64,000 bases of DNA from the NCBI RefSeq assembly GCF_000225525.1, contig NZ_AGBF01000012.1, positions 21,286 to 85,285 on the forward strand. The letters are read 5' to 3'. Position 1 is the first letter of the stretch. Each line of letters begins with the position of its first letter. A program made the translations under genes and the position numbers. The notes beneath the pieces are model-generated. The model ran no database searches. It was not told where the DNA came from and saw only the letters and a program-made list of their open reading frames with translations. Origin of the DNA: Streptomyces zinciresistens K42. GTDB lineage: Bacteria > Actinomycetota > Actinomycetes > Streptomycetales > Streptomycetaceae. Shown in pieces: positions 25,422 to 34,663 of the stretch.

Positions 25422-26207
25422 GTGCCTCCGTCCTCTTCTACGTCCCGGCCGTCCCTGCTGGCCGTCTTCGGCCATCCGGACGACGAGTCCCTCCTGGTCG
25501 GCGGCGTCCTCGCGCAGCACGCCGCCGCAGGCGCCGCGACCGCCGTGGTCACCGCCACCTGGGCACCCGACAGCCACCGGGCCGGTGAACTCGCCGACGC
25601 CCTGGACATCCTGGGGGCGGGCAAGCCGCGAATGCTGGGATTCGCCGATGCCCGCATCCCTGACTCCGCGCCCGGCCGGCCCCGGCTCTGCGACGCCCCG
25701 CTGGAGGAGGTGGCGGGACTGATCGTCGAACACATCCGCGCCGTACGGCCGCACATCGTCGTCACCCACGACGCCTACGGCCAACTGACCGGCCACCCGG
25801 ATCACCTCCGCACCCACCAGGCGACCCTGCTGGCGTTCCACGCCGCGGGCCTGGAACACCTCTACCCGCAGGCCGGGGCTCCGTGGCAGCCCGATGCGTT
25901 GTACGCCGCGACGCATCCGGATTCGGGGGTGGACGAACTGGGTGTGCTGTTGACGCGGGTCGGCAAGAAGGTGCTCAGCGTGCCGGACGGACACGTCAAC
26001 GCGACGGTCGATGTGAGCGACTGCCTGGATAGGAAGTGGGCGGCGATCTTGGCGCACCGCAGCGAAGCAGCGCGGGAGCGGCCTCTTCCTGGGATCCTCT
26101 CGCGGCTTCCCGAAGCGACGCGAGAGTCGATCATCGCGACGGAGTACTTCACCCTCCTTGGCGGGAGGCCAGCGCCGGGCGGGGCTGTCCTCCAGCAGTC
26201 ACGGTGA
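25422..26207 (+). CDS. PIG-L/LmbE-family deacetylase
   Basis: A protein of 261 residues. It contains the zinc motif GHPDDES near the N-terminus, the histidine-rich GHPDHLRTHQ and HIVVTHDAYG. The family (MshB, MCA, LmbE, BtrD) hydrolyses N-acetyl groups from amino sugars. In the cluster it probably unmasks an amine on an aminated sugar intermediate made by the DegT enzymes. Starts at GTG. Confidence 0.87.
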   Translation: MPPSSSTSRPSLLAVFGHPDDESLLVGGVLAQHAAAGAATAVVTATWAPDSHRAGELADALDILGAGKPRMLGFADARIPDSAPGRPRLCDAPLEEVAGLIVEHIRAVRPHIVVTHDAYGQLTGHPDHLRTHQATLLAFHAAGLEHLYPQAGAPWQPDALYAATHPDSGVDELGVLLTRVGKKVLSVPDGHVNATVDVSDCLDRKWAAILAHRSEAARERPLPGILSRLPEATRESIIATEYFTLLGGRPAPGGAVLQQSR

Positions 26208-26717
26208 GCTGCTGCCGAGGGGCTTGATCATGGCCCGGTTGACTCGGTGGTCGCGTCCGGCGACGTAGGAGGGGCAGGGCAGATAGCCGGTGCGGCGGTA
26301 GAGGGCCAGGGCGGCAGTGTTGCGCCGTCCGGTCTCCAGCATGATCCGCGTTACCCCGCGGCTGACAGCGTGCCGTTCGAGGTGTTCGAGAAGGTACCGG
26401 CCGATTCCGTGGCCGCGGGCTTCGCCGGAGACATACATCCGCTTGATCTCCGCGGTGTGCTCGTCGAGGAGGCGTACGCCTCCGCACCCGACCGCCTCTT
26501 GGTCCAGGTGGGCGATGAGGAACAGGCCGCGGGGCGGGTCGAAGTCCGCCTCGGGGGTGGTGTCCGGATCGTCGGCGAAGCCGTACAGGCCGAGCTGTTC
26601 AGCGCGTAGGGCCTGGGTCAGGCGGCGGGCGTCCGGATGGTCGTAGGGCGCGGCGGTCACGGAGGGCGTCAGGCATATCTCGGCGGGGGCGTCGGGGGCG
26701 GTGGGCACGAAGGTCAT
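26199..26717 (-). CDS. GNAT-family N-acetyltransferase
   Basis: A protein of 172 residues with the acetyl-CoA motif RGHGIGRYLLEHLERHA, preceded by IKRMYVSGEA and followed by LETGRRNTAALALYRRTGY. This is typical of single-domain GNAT enzymes. Its 3' end overlaps the convergent deacetylase by nine bases and its start overlaps the regulator stop. It may acetylate an amine for protection (self-resistance), opposing the PIG-L enzyme, but that is inference. Confidence 0.85.
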   Translation of the reverse strand: MTFVPTAPDAPAEICLTPSVTAAPYDHPDARRLTQALRAEQLGLYGFADDPDTTPEADFDPPRGLFLIAHLDQEAVGCGGVRLLDEHTAEIKRMYVSGEARGHGIGRYLLEHLERHAVSRGVTRIMLETGRRNTAALALYRRTGYLPCPSYVAGRDHRVNRAMIKPLGSSSP

Positions 26718-28156
26718 GAAGCCGATAGTGCCCTGTCGACGGCGGTGAGCGCACGGGCGCCGTCCGGTGCGCGCATGCGGGCGCCTGCGGAGCGGCGGAT
26801 CCGGCGCAGGAGGTTGCGGCAGCGGATGGACTGCACGTCGGGTACCCGGTCGGCGAGTTGCAGGAGGGTGGCTGCGGTGGCGTCGGGGTCGCGGGCGAGG
26901 ACGTGGGCGTGCGCAAGGTGGATGCCGTGCAGGAGGGCGGAGCGGGGGAAGCCGCTGGTGGGGCCGTGGTCGGTGAGGGGTGACAGGAGTGTGGTCGCCT
27001 CGGCGAGCAGGCGCCTGGTGTGAGCGGGGTTGGTGGCGGCGAGTTCGACGAGGGCGTGGCCGGCCTCGGCGGAGACCTGTTCGGGGGTGAAGTAGTACAG
27101 GGAGGGAGGGTCGTCGTCCCGGCGGTGTTCCAGGAGGGCCCGGCAGCGCTCGGTGGCGTCCCGGAAGGCACTGATGTCACCGGCGGCGGCGTGGGCGGTG
27201 GCCATGCGGCCCCATGCGCGAGCGCGGACGATGGGGCTGCTGCGGGCGGTGTGGTCGACGGCGGCTTCGGCGTAGCGCAGGGCGGCGGCGGGCTTGCCGG
27301 CCGCGGCGTGCTGGTAGGCCAGCATGCCTAAGACGTTGGCGACCGTGATGGTGTCGTCGGCGGCTCGGGCGAGGCGGATCGCGAGGAGCTGGTAGCGCTG
27401 GGCTGCCGCGTGGAGGTCGGCGTCGAAGGCCATCCACCCGCTGAGCTGGGCCATGCCGCTGGCGGTGGCAAGGAGGCGGGTGCCGACGTCGGTGGTGTAG
27501 CTGCTGCTGCGGACCAGGTCGAGAACGCCGGCGAGTTCGGTGCGCACGTACCGCTGGGACAGGGCTCCGCCTCCGGCGGTGTCGTCCAGCCGCCGCAGGC
27601 GGCCGAGATGGCCTTCGAGGACGTCGACGAACGCGGGCAGGACCTGCTCCTGGGTGCCCTGTGCAGCGGCGCGCAGCGGGCTTTGCCGGGTGGCGTCCCA
27701 CACGGCGCTCAGGAGTTGGCTGTCGCCTGCCGGGTGGAGGATGGCCTGCTCTTGCGGGTCGGTGGCGGTCCACGCGGTGGCGGTGGCCAGGACATCAGCG
27801 ACCGAGCGGCGGCCGACGAGGTCGTCGGTGGCGGTCTTCTCGGGCGTCGTGCCGCCCGCAGCGGGCTCTCCCCAGAGGTCCGCGGCGGTGGAGGGGGTGC
27901 CGGTGGCCTCGGTGAGGACGGTGGCCACGAGCCGGCGCACGGTCGCCGAGCGGGGCCTGGTGCCATTGAGCCAGGCCCGGCCAGCGGTCAGGTGCAAGGT
28001 GGGCTGGCCCGCGGCTTCCAGGCGGGAGTTGAGGGCCCGGACGAGATCACGGGGCGTCCATCGGGCTGCCCGGAGGGCGGCGGCCAGGGCCCGGTTCGAG
28101 GAGGGCGCGGACGCCGACCCGGCGTCCGCAGACGTCGCGTCGCGGAGGGTCATCAC
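26714..28156 (-). CDS. Large regulator, NsdA-like with helical repeats
   Basis: A protein of 480 residues. The N-terminus has a helix-turn-helix-like region (NRALAAALRAARWTPRDLVRAL, then LHLTAGRAWLNG). The rest is TPR-like helices (GKPAAALRYAEAAVDHTA and similar). The architecture matches the NsdA group of Streptomyces regulators of secondary metabolism and development. It is divergent from the second operon (28405), with TTCTC repeats between, and is the best candidate for the local regulator. Confidence 0.75.
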   Translation of the reverse strand: MMTLRDATSADAGSASAPSSNRALAAALRAARWTPRDLVRALNSRLEAAGQPTLHLTAGRAWLNGTRPRSATVRRLVATVLTEATGTPSTAADLWGEPAAGGTTPEKTATDDLVGRRSVADVLATATAWTATDPQEQAILHPAGDSQLLSAVWDATRQSPLRAAAQGTQEQVLPAFVDVLEGHLGRLRRLDDTAGGGALSQRYVRTELAGVLDLVRSSSYTTDVGTRLLATASGMAQLSGWMAFDADLHAAAQRYQLLAIRLARAADDTITVANVLGMLAYQHAAAGKPAAALRYAEAAVDHTARSSPIVRARAWGRMATAHAAAGDISAFRDATERCRALLEHRRDDDPPSLYYFTPEQVSAEAGHALVELAATNPAHTRRLLAEATTLLSPLTDHGPTSGFPRSALLHGIHLAHAHVLARDPDATAATLLQLADRVPDVQSIRCRNLLRRIRRSAGARMRAPDGARALTAVDRALSAS

Positions 28157-28404
28157 GCCCGGACGCTACGTCAGATCTCCTGTGTGGAGCGCGAATTCTC
28201 GGCTTTTCTCGCTCTCCCCGCGAAATTCTCAACGTTCTCTCCGGTCCCCTCTGCCGCGGTCTCTCCGAGCGCTGTGTGCTGTGAGCCCGCCGCCGGCCGA
28301 CCGCGCCGACGGCTTGGCCGGCCTTCATCCGGGCCGTCGCCGCCACCTGTCACGACGCGTACGGCCGCCTACCGGCCGCCGTTACACGGGAGTTGGAGAA
28401 CGCC
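28157..28404. promoter_or_regulatory. Divergent promoter region with TTCTC repeats
   Basis: Between the regulator and the second aminotransferase. GCGAATTCTC at 28191-28200 recurs as GCGAAATTCTC at 28220-28230, and TTCTC also occurs at 28206 and 28234. The repeats lie next to the regulator start and could be its operator. No confident -10 or -35 was assigned. Confidence 0.4.
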
Positions 28405-29613
28405 ATGCCGCACCGTTTTGAGCCGAGTCCGCAGCGCGAACGGATCGCTGCGGCGCTCGCGGACTACATTCGCGCGGGAGGGCCGCTGTCGGTGGCAGAT
28501 GGCTCCGGCGTGATCGGGGAACTGGAGCAGCGGATCGAGAAGGTTCTGGGCCTGCCGGATCCGCTGTCGTTCTCCTCGGGCACCGCCGGGCTGCACGCGG
28601 CCTACCTCGCGCTGGACATGCCGCCCGGCTCGGAGGTGATCGGGCCGGTCACCACGTTCCACGCCTCGCTGACACCGGCGCTGCACGCCGGGCTCAACGC
28701 GGTGCTGGTCGACGTCGAGCCGGACACCGGGAACCTGTGCCCGGCGGCGCTGGAGGCGGCGATTACCCCGCTGACCCGTTGCGTGACGGTGACGCACTAC
28801 CTGGGGCATCCCGCCGCGATGGAGGAGATCACCCGAATCTGCCGCGAACGGGGTCTGCACCTGATCGAGGACATCAGCCACGCCTACCTGTCGACGCTGA
28901 ACGGGCAGCGGGTCGGGACGTTCGGCGACATCTGCGTCGGCAGCATGCAGGACAGGAAGTCCTGGCCCGCCGGTGAGGGTGGCCTGTTCAGCGCCTCGCG
29001 CCCGCAGTGGCGCGAGCGGGCGCTGCTGGCCGGCCACTACCGCGGCCGCGCTCTGCTGCTGGAGGACCCGGAGCTGGCGGCGTTCGGGGAGACCGGGCTG
29101 GGGCTGAAGATGCGGATGCACCCGCTGGCCGCGGTGGTGGGCCTGGCCAACGCCGAGGACCTGGTGGAACGCCTGGCGGCCCGCCGCGCGCTGCTGGAGC
29201 GGCTGAGCCGGGGCCTTCAGGGCCTGGCGGGGGTACGGCCGCCGGTGGTACGGCCCGGCGCCGGCATGGGCGGCTGGTTCTCCTACCGGCCGCAGATCCA
29301 GCCCGGCGAACTGAAGCAGGGGGTGGCCGTCGACACCTACCTGCGGCGGCTGCGGGACGCTGGGGTTCCGGCACACTACCCGTCGGTCGGCTCGCTGTCC
29401 GGCATGCCACTGTTCACGTGTCCGGTCCCGCTGCACGCCGCGGCCGGCACCTGGCGGCCGCGGCGGTGCGGTCCCTTCCACGGCGAGAGCGCTTACAACG
29501 CGGGCCGGATCAGCGTGAGCGTCACCGGCGAGGACACCGAGGAGACGATCGACGCCTACGCCGCCGTCTTCGCCGAGGCGTCCCAGGCCCTGGCCCGGCC
29601 GGTGGCGGCATGA
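28405..29613 (+). CDS. DegT/DnrJ/EryC1-family PLP aminotransferase 2
   Basis: A protein of 402 residues. SFSSGTAGLHAAY binds PLP phosphate, IEDISHAYLS matches the Asp region, and SMQDRKSWPAGEGG carries the PLP lysine. As in aminotransferase 1, the family acts on keto sugars. The two copies are only distantly alike, so they likely act at different steps. The gene is first in an operon running to 37.6 kb, with every junction overlapping or nearly so. Confidence 0.88.
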   Translation: MPHRFEPSPQRERIAAALADYIRAGGPLSVADGSGVIGELEQRIEKVLGLPDPLSFSSGTAGLHAAYLALDMPPGSEVIGPVTTFHASLTPALHAGLNAVLVDVEPDTGNLCPAALEAAITPLTRCVTVTHYLGHPAAMEEITRICRERGLHLIEDISHAYLSTLNGQRVGTFGDICVGSMQDRKSWPAGEGGLFSASRPQWRERALLAGHYRGRALLLEDPELAAFGETGLGLKMRMHPLAAVVGLANAEDLVERLAARRALLERLSRGLQGLAGVRPPVVRPGAGMGGWFSYRPQIQPGELKQGVAVDTYLRRLRDAGVPAHYPSVGSLSGMPLFTCPVPLHAAAGTWRPRRCGPFHGESAYNAGRISVSVTGEDTEETIDAYAAVFAEASQALARPVAA

Positions 29614-31058
29614 CTGCCGGGGCAGCCGTCCCCACCGCGCCCGCCGAGCCCGGCCGGGCGGGCCTCGAGCTGCCGGCGCGGCGCCGGCTGTTCGGCTGGT
29701 CGCAGGAGATGGCCGCGCAGCGCCGGGAACTGGAGCGCGGCTGGACGGCGGCGCTCCAGGCCGGCGGCGCGATCAGCCCGCCACCGAGTGCTGCGCCGGC
29801 GCAGTATCTGGCGGACGGCGGCGGCTTCCGTGTTCCGGCCGCGCTGGAGGATCAACTTTCGGCGGCGGCGCGGGCGTTCTTCGACGACCGGGTGGTGCGC
29901 GAGGGTTGGGTGTACCTGCGCGGATTCGGCTACTACGCGGCCGACGCGCAGATGTACCTGCCCGGCCGCGCTCCTGCGCCCGGCCGGCGGTTCGCCGCCG
30001 TCCAGCAACGGTGGCCCCGGTACGCGGCGTTCGCCCGCCCGCTGGCGGAGCCCGCGGCGCGGGAACCGGCCGGGTGGTACGCGTGGCTGGCGTGGTTGGC
30101 GTTCCTTGAATCGGCGGTGCAGGACGTGTGCAGCGCGCGGTGGAGCGCCGCAGTCCTCGGCCACGGCGGGGCGGCCGGGGTGCTGGACGAGGTCCTGGAG
30201 GGGCTCGGCTCGCTGCTGGCCGAGGCGGCCTGGAACCGGTGGCAGCCGGACAGTTGCTCGGCCGGGCCGTGCGATCCGGCCACCTGGGCGGAGCGGGCCG
30301 CCGCGTTGACCGCCGATGCCCGGATCCCGGAGGTCCTGTGCGAGCTGGCGCGGGCGCTGCAGGGGCCCGAGGTCGCGGCGGACGCGGTGCGCGCCGTGCG
30401 CGAGGGCGACGTGCTGTGGCAGATCGCCGCTGTCGCACAGACCCGCTGGCCAGCGCTGGCCGCAGCGCATCCGGGCGCGCCGGTGCTGCTTGTCAGCGAG
30501 GCGTTCGGCGCGATGGCCGCGGGCCCGGTGTTCGCCGGGATGCTGCCGGCCGGTCAGCGAGGCCGGGTCCGCCTCGCGCTCGCCCGCGGCTCGGTCCACG
30601 AGGAGGAGATGGCCCGGGTCTCCGGTACCGCATGGCGCACCGGGCGCCTGGAGGCGGACGGGCAGGTGGTGGTGCACCTGGACGACAGCGTGTTCACCGG
30701 TCTCACCCACGCCGGACTGCGCCGGGCCCTGACCGGCGTCCCAGCTGCGGTGTACCTGGTGCCGCTGACCCTGGACGTGGGCACGCCCTTCAACCACCCG
30801 GAAGAGATCACCGCGCTCGGCCGCAGCATCGGCGAGCACCTGGCCGGCCTGGAATCCGCCGTGCGCGCTGCGGGCGGGGCGCTGCCGCCCGCACCGAGCC
30901 TGTGGGCGCGCCGCAAGACTCCCGCCCCGGCCCACGGCGCCGGCGGCGGTCCGGCGGACCAACCGCGAAAGGAGGCGTTCGCGCGGGTGGCGGGCGGCTC
31001 GGACCGGCTGATGGCGCTGCTGTGGGACCGCTACGCCCCGGAAGTCCGCGATGCCTGA
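29610..31058 (+). CDS. Large unknown protein with phosphoribosyltransferase-like C-terminus
   Basis: A protein of 482 residues. The first 280 residues are helical and not recognised. Near residues 290-390 there is a diverged type I phosphoribosyltransferase pattern: GAPVLLVSEAFGAMAAGPVF, then VVVHLDDSVFTGLTHAGLRR in the position of the PRPP loop. The canonical acidic pair is present (DD), but the remainder is altered. It may be a transferase, a nucleotide hydrolase or a regulatory subunit. Starts at ATG overlapping the aminotransferase stop. Confidence 0.6.
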   Translation: MTAGAAVPTAPAEPGRAGLELPARRRLFGWSQEMAAQRRELERGWTAALQAGGAISPPPSAAPAQYLADGGGFRVPAALEDQLSAAARAFFDDRVVREGWVYLRGFGYYAADAQMYLPGRAPAPGRRFAAVQQRWPRYAAFARPLAEPAAREPAGWYAWLAWLAFLESAVQDVCSARWSAAVLGHGGAAGVLDEVLEGLGSLLAEAAWNRWQPDSCSAGPCDPATWAERAAALTADARIPEVLCELARALQGPEVAADAVRAVREGDVLWQIAAVAQTRWPALAAAHPGAPVLLVSEAFGAMAAGPVFAGMLPAGQRGRVRLALARGSVHEEEMARVSGTAWRTGRLEADGQVVVHLDDSVFTGLTHAGLRRALTGVPAAVYLVPLTLDVGTPFNHPEEITALGRSIGEHLAGLESAVRAAGGALPPAPSLWARRKTPAPAHGAGGGPADQPRKEAFARVAGGSDRLMALLWDRYAPEVRDA

Positions 31059-31779
31059 CCGCCTGAGCCCGCGAACGCCGACCGAGGTGCCGGCGTCCGA
31101 CCTGGTGTTCACCGCGGCGGTCGGCCGCCGGGCCCGCATGGTGTCCTGGCTCGCGTACCAGCAGATGGCCGCCGACGTGGCCGGGCAGATCCGCCGCGCC
31201 CACCCCGGTGCGGTGACGCTGGTGGGGATCTTGCAGGGCGGGTGGATCACCGCCCAGTCCCTGGCCGATCTCCTGCCCGCCGCGACGGTGCTGGCCGCCG
31301 CCGCTCGCCGCCGCGGCGAGCGTACCGACGGCCTGGAGCTTCTCGCCGCGGCCGACGGGCTCCTTGCCCCCGGCACGCCGCCGCAGGACCAGCCGCTGAT
31401 CGTGGTGGACGAGGTCGTCGACTCCGGCCGCACCGCCCGCTTCTTCCTTGACCACCTCGCCCCGTACGAACCGCAGTTGGCGTGCTTGGCGGCCTCGGAC
31501 ACCGCGGACCCGTCGCCGCACTTCACTGCCTGGTCCATGTCCGACCTGCCCGCGCTGGTCCTGCCCTGGCGGGTCCTGCGCGACGCCGACCAGATGGCCG
31601 CGTGCCTGCTGGCCGCCGGCCCCCTGACCACCACCCAACTCGACGAGAGGCTGCGTGACCTCGGCCATGACATCGACCTCGACCTCCTTGAGCGTCGCCT
31701 CGACCATCTCGCCGCCCGCGACCGGCTTCACCGCGACGGGGACCTCTGGCGCCTTCCCGGCGGGCCGGACGCCCGCTGA
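31051..31779 (+). CDS. Phosphoribosyltransferase-like protein with C-terminal helical domain
   Basis: A protein of 242 residues. LVGILQGGWITAQSLADLL resembles the first phosphoribosyltransferase loop, and LIVVDEVVDSGRTARFFL is the PRPP loop with the first acidic residue followed by Glu (hypoxanthine/xanthine type). The last 60 residues (LTTTQLDERLRDLGHDIDLD) form a small winged-helix-like module. It overlaps the previous gene by eight bases. The base substrate is unknown. Confidence 0.75.
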   Translation: MPDRLSPRTPTEVPASDLVFTAAVGRRARMVSWLAYQQMAADVAGQIRRAHPGAVTLVGILQGGWITAQSLADLLPAATVLAAAARRRGERTDGLELLAAADGLLAPGTPPQDQPLIVVDEVVDSGRTARFFLDHLAPYEPQLACLAASDTADPSPHFTAWSMSDLPALVLPWRVLRDADQMAACLLAAGPLTTTQLDERLRDLGHDIDLDLLERRLDHLAARDRLHRDGDLWRLPGGPDAR

Positions 31780-34663
31780 CCCCACGATCGTCGGCGGCAT
31801 CGAGCGGGTGGCCGCGTTCTACGACGCGGACCCCGAGCGGGAGTGGCGGCGCACCCGTTCCGGCCCCTACCACCGGTTGGAGACGGAGGTCCTCCACCAG
31901 CAGGTCCTGGCCGGGCTGCGCCCGGGAAGCCGCATTCTCGACATCGGCTCGGGCCCCGGCGTCCACGCCCTGGAACTGGCCCGCCGCGGACACCTGGTCG
32001 CCCTGTCCGACCTGTCCGTGAAAAGCCTGGACAGCGCCCGCGCCCGCTTCCGCGAGGCCGGTCTGGAAGGGCACCTGCTGGGCACGCAGCACGGCCCGGC
32101 GCAGCACCTCGCTCCGCCCCCGGGCCAGTTCGACGCGGTGCTGATGTTCGGCCCCCTGTACCACCTGCTCGATGACGCGGACGCCCTCGAGGCGGTGCGC
32201 CGGGCCGCGACCGTGCTGGCACCGGGCGGCCGCCTCCACGCGATCTTCCTGACCCGCACCTCGGTGCTGCGGGACCTGCTCAAGCGCGGCCGGTTCGCGG
32301 AAATGACCGCCCTGACCGGCGGCGGATACCTCGACCACGGCCGCTACCAACCGCTGTCGACGGTGTCGGCCGACGACTACATGCCGCCCACCCGCACCCA
32401 CCGCCTCACCGAGGCTGAAGACCTGCTGCATGCGGCCGGCCTGGAGGTCACCGACCGGTACTCGCTGGAGGGCGTCGCAGCGTGGATGCGCCCGTACGTC
32501 GACCAGACGGCCACCGACCAGGCGGCGTTCACCGCGCTGAGCCGCGCAGTGCGCGAGACCACCCAGGTGAGCGAACTCCTCGAAGCGGGCGATCACTTCC
32601 TGCTGTCCGCCGCACCGGCCGGACTGCCGCGCCCACGCCGACGACCGCACCGGGTGGAGGGGCGGGCGGACCTCGTCGGGCGCCACCGCGGCGTGCTGGC
32701 CGGCGCCGACGGCCGCATCACCTTCGCCCCGGCCCTCATCCGCCACCGCGGCCGCCGCCTGCTGGCCGTGACCACCGGGCCGGCCGACGCCCGGACCTAC
32801 ATCCCCCGGCAGCTGCCCGGCCGCGCCCCCGAGCCCTGGTACACCGGCGGCCGCAACCGCATCGTCCTTACGGCTGCGCCCGAGCCCGGGGGCGGGCCGG
32901 TGCCCCTGGACGGTGCCCGGCCGCTGCCGGTCCCGGACGGCTGCGACGACGTCACCGGCGCGAGCCTGGCGGTCCACCAGGACGCGCTGCACGCCTACTT
33001 CAGCGCGCGGCCCGACGGCGGGGCCTGGTCGATCTACCACACCATCAGCCGCGACGGCGGAACCACCTGGGCCGCCCCCCGACTCGTCCTCACCCCGGGC
33101 ACCGAGGAGGGGGCGACCGACGGCGAGCACGTGCTGCTGCCGGCCGTGCTGCACCGCGGCGGCGCCTGGTGGATGTGGTACGCCGGACGCGACGACCATC
33201 ACCGGCGCATCCACCTGGCCACCTCCAACGACGGCCGCACCTGGCAGCGCCACGGCGTCGTCGTCCCCACCGGCCCGGCCGGAGCCCCGGACGCGTACGC
33301 CGCCGACTGCCCCGCCGTCGCCGCGACGTCCGACGGCGGCTTGCTGATGGTCTACGGCGCCGGCACCTCCCGCTCCCTGGCCGCCGCGCACTCCCGCGAC
33401 GGCCTAACCTGGCGACCGCTGGGCACCGTCCTGCACCGCGGCGGCCCCGGCAGCCCGGACTCCCGCTACGCCTTCTACCCCGCGCTGCTGCCCGAGGGCG
33501 GCGGACGGATCCGGCTGCTGTACGCGGGCGAGGACGACCAGGCTCGCTGGACGGTACTGGACGCCGGCCTGCTGGACGCCAAGCTGCTGGCCGAGCGTCC
33601 CACTCCGCTGCCGCTGACCGACGAGATCGCCGCGGCCGTCGACCGCGTCCGCGACGAGGTACCCGCCCCGTACTGGGACAGCCCGGACGACTGCCACGCC
33701 CCCGCTCCCGCCTACGCTTCCCCCGACGGGACGCTCACCCAGCTGCGGCCGAGCAGCACGCCGGTCTTCGGCGCCCGCACCGCCGCGGGAGCGGTCATCA
33801 TCAAGCCCGGCCGCGGCCGGGCGTTCGCCGAACGGGAGCACACCGGTCTGCAGGCCCTCGCCCGGCATCTGCCCGTGCCCGCCACCGCGCTGCACTACCG
33901 AGGCGAGGACGCGACGCTGGTCTCCCAGGCTCTGGACGGCATCCCCCTACGCGACCTGGCCGCCACCGACCCGGAGCGGTTCCTATCGGTCCTGGGCGAG
34001 GTGGCCGCCCGGCTGGTCCACGGCGCCACCGCGACGCTGACCCCCCGCCGGGAGGACGACGTAGACCACTCGCTCCAGACGCCCGCGGTGCTGTCCGGCT
34101 GGGTCGAGGACCTCGCTCGCCGGCTGCAGCCCTGGGCCGACCACACCCTGCACCTCAACGGGACACCGACACAGCTCAGTTGCCGCTCGCTCATCCACCT
34201 CGCGCGCCGCTCCCTCACCCCGGCCGCCCCCGGCGGTTGGCTGATCCACGCCACCGGCGACCTCCACCTGTGCAACATCCTCGTCCACCCGACCGAGCCG
34301 CGCTGGTGGGTGATCGACGCCGAATTCGCCGGCCTGCACGACCTCGACCAGACGCTGGCCAAGCTGGCCGGTTCCTGCCTGAAGCACACCGGCCTGCTCG
34401 CCGACGCCGCGGTCCGCGAGCACCACGGTGTCCTGGAAATCACCTGCCCGCTGGCCGAGCCGTTGGGCGGACAACTCCTCGGCACGACCTGGCTGCTGGA
34501 CCGGTTCGACGGCCTGCCCCTGGACCGGGCCCGGATCCTCGGCCTGCTCATGCCGGACTTGTTCTTCCGCCTCACCCGCGACGAGAACGCCCCCGCCGCC
34601 GCCGAGGGCCTGGCCGCCCTCGCTCTGGCTGCGCGGATGACCGGACACGGAGCAGCCCAGTGA
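31655..34663 (+). CDS. Methyltransferase / beta-propeller / kinase three-domain fusion
   Basis: About 1000 residues with three modules. Residues about 55-330: class I methyltransferase (ILDIGSGPGVHALELA at 94-109). Residues about 340-650: five-bladed glycosidase-like propeller with Asp-box turns SRDGGTTW (about 465), SNDGRTW and SRDGLTW. Residues about 690-1000: APH-like kinase with GDLHLCNIL (about 868) and IDAEFAG (about 886). The GTG at 31655 overlaps the previous gene by 125 bases; a later GTG at 31808 just before AAFYDADPE is an equally possible start. Confidence 0.8.
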   Translation: MTSAMTSTSTSLSVASTISPPATGFTATGTSGAFPAGRTPADPTIVGGIERVAAFYDADPEREWRRTRSGPYHRLETEVLHQQVLAGLRPGSRILDIGSGPGVHALELARRGHLVALSDLSVKSLDSARARFREAGLEGHLLGTQHGPAQHLAPPPGQFDAVLMFGPLYHLLDDADALEAVRRAATVLAPGGRLHAIFLTRTSVLRDLLKRGRFAEMTALTGGGYLDHGRYQPLSTVSADDYMPPTRTHRLTEAEDLLHAAGLEVTDRYSLEGVAAWMRPYVDQTATDQAAFTALSRAVRETTQVSELLEAGDHFLLSAAPAGLPRPRRRPHRVEGRADLVGRHRGVLAGADGRITFAPALIRHRGRRLLAVTTGPADARTYIPRQLPGRAPEPWYTGGRNRIVLTAAPEPGGGPVPLDGARPLPVPDGCDDVTGASLAVHQDALHAYFSARPDGGAWSIYHTISRDGGTTWAAPRLVLTPGTEEGATDGEHVLLPAVLHRGGAWWMWYAGRDDHHRRIHLATSNDGRTWQRHGVVVPTGPAGAPDAYAADCPAVAATSDGGLLMVYGAGTSRSLAAAHSRDGLTWRPLGTVLHRGGPGSPDSRYAFYPALLPEGGGRIRLLYAGEDDQARWTVLDAGLLDAKLLAERPTPLPLTDEIAAAVDRVRDEVPAPYWDSPDDCHAPAPAYASPDGTLTQLRPSSTPVFGARTAAGAVIIKPGRGRAFAEREHTGLQALARHLPVPATALHYRGEDATLVSQALDGIPLRDLAATDPERFLSVLGEVAARLVHGATATLTPRREDDVDHSLQTPAVLSGWVEDLARRLQPWADHTLHLNGTPTQLSCRSLIHLARRSLTPAAPGGWLIHATGDLHLCNILVHPTEPRWWVIDAEFAGLHDLDQTLAKLAGSCLKHTGLLADAAVREHHGVLEITCPLAEPLGGQLLGTTWLLDRFDGLPLDRARILGLLMPDLFFRLTRDENAPAAAEGLAALALAARMTGHGAAQ

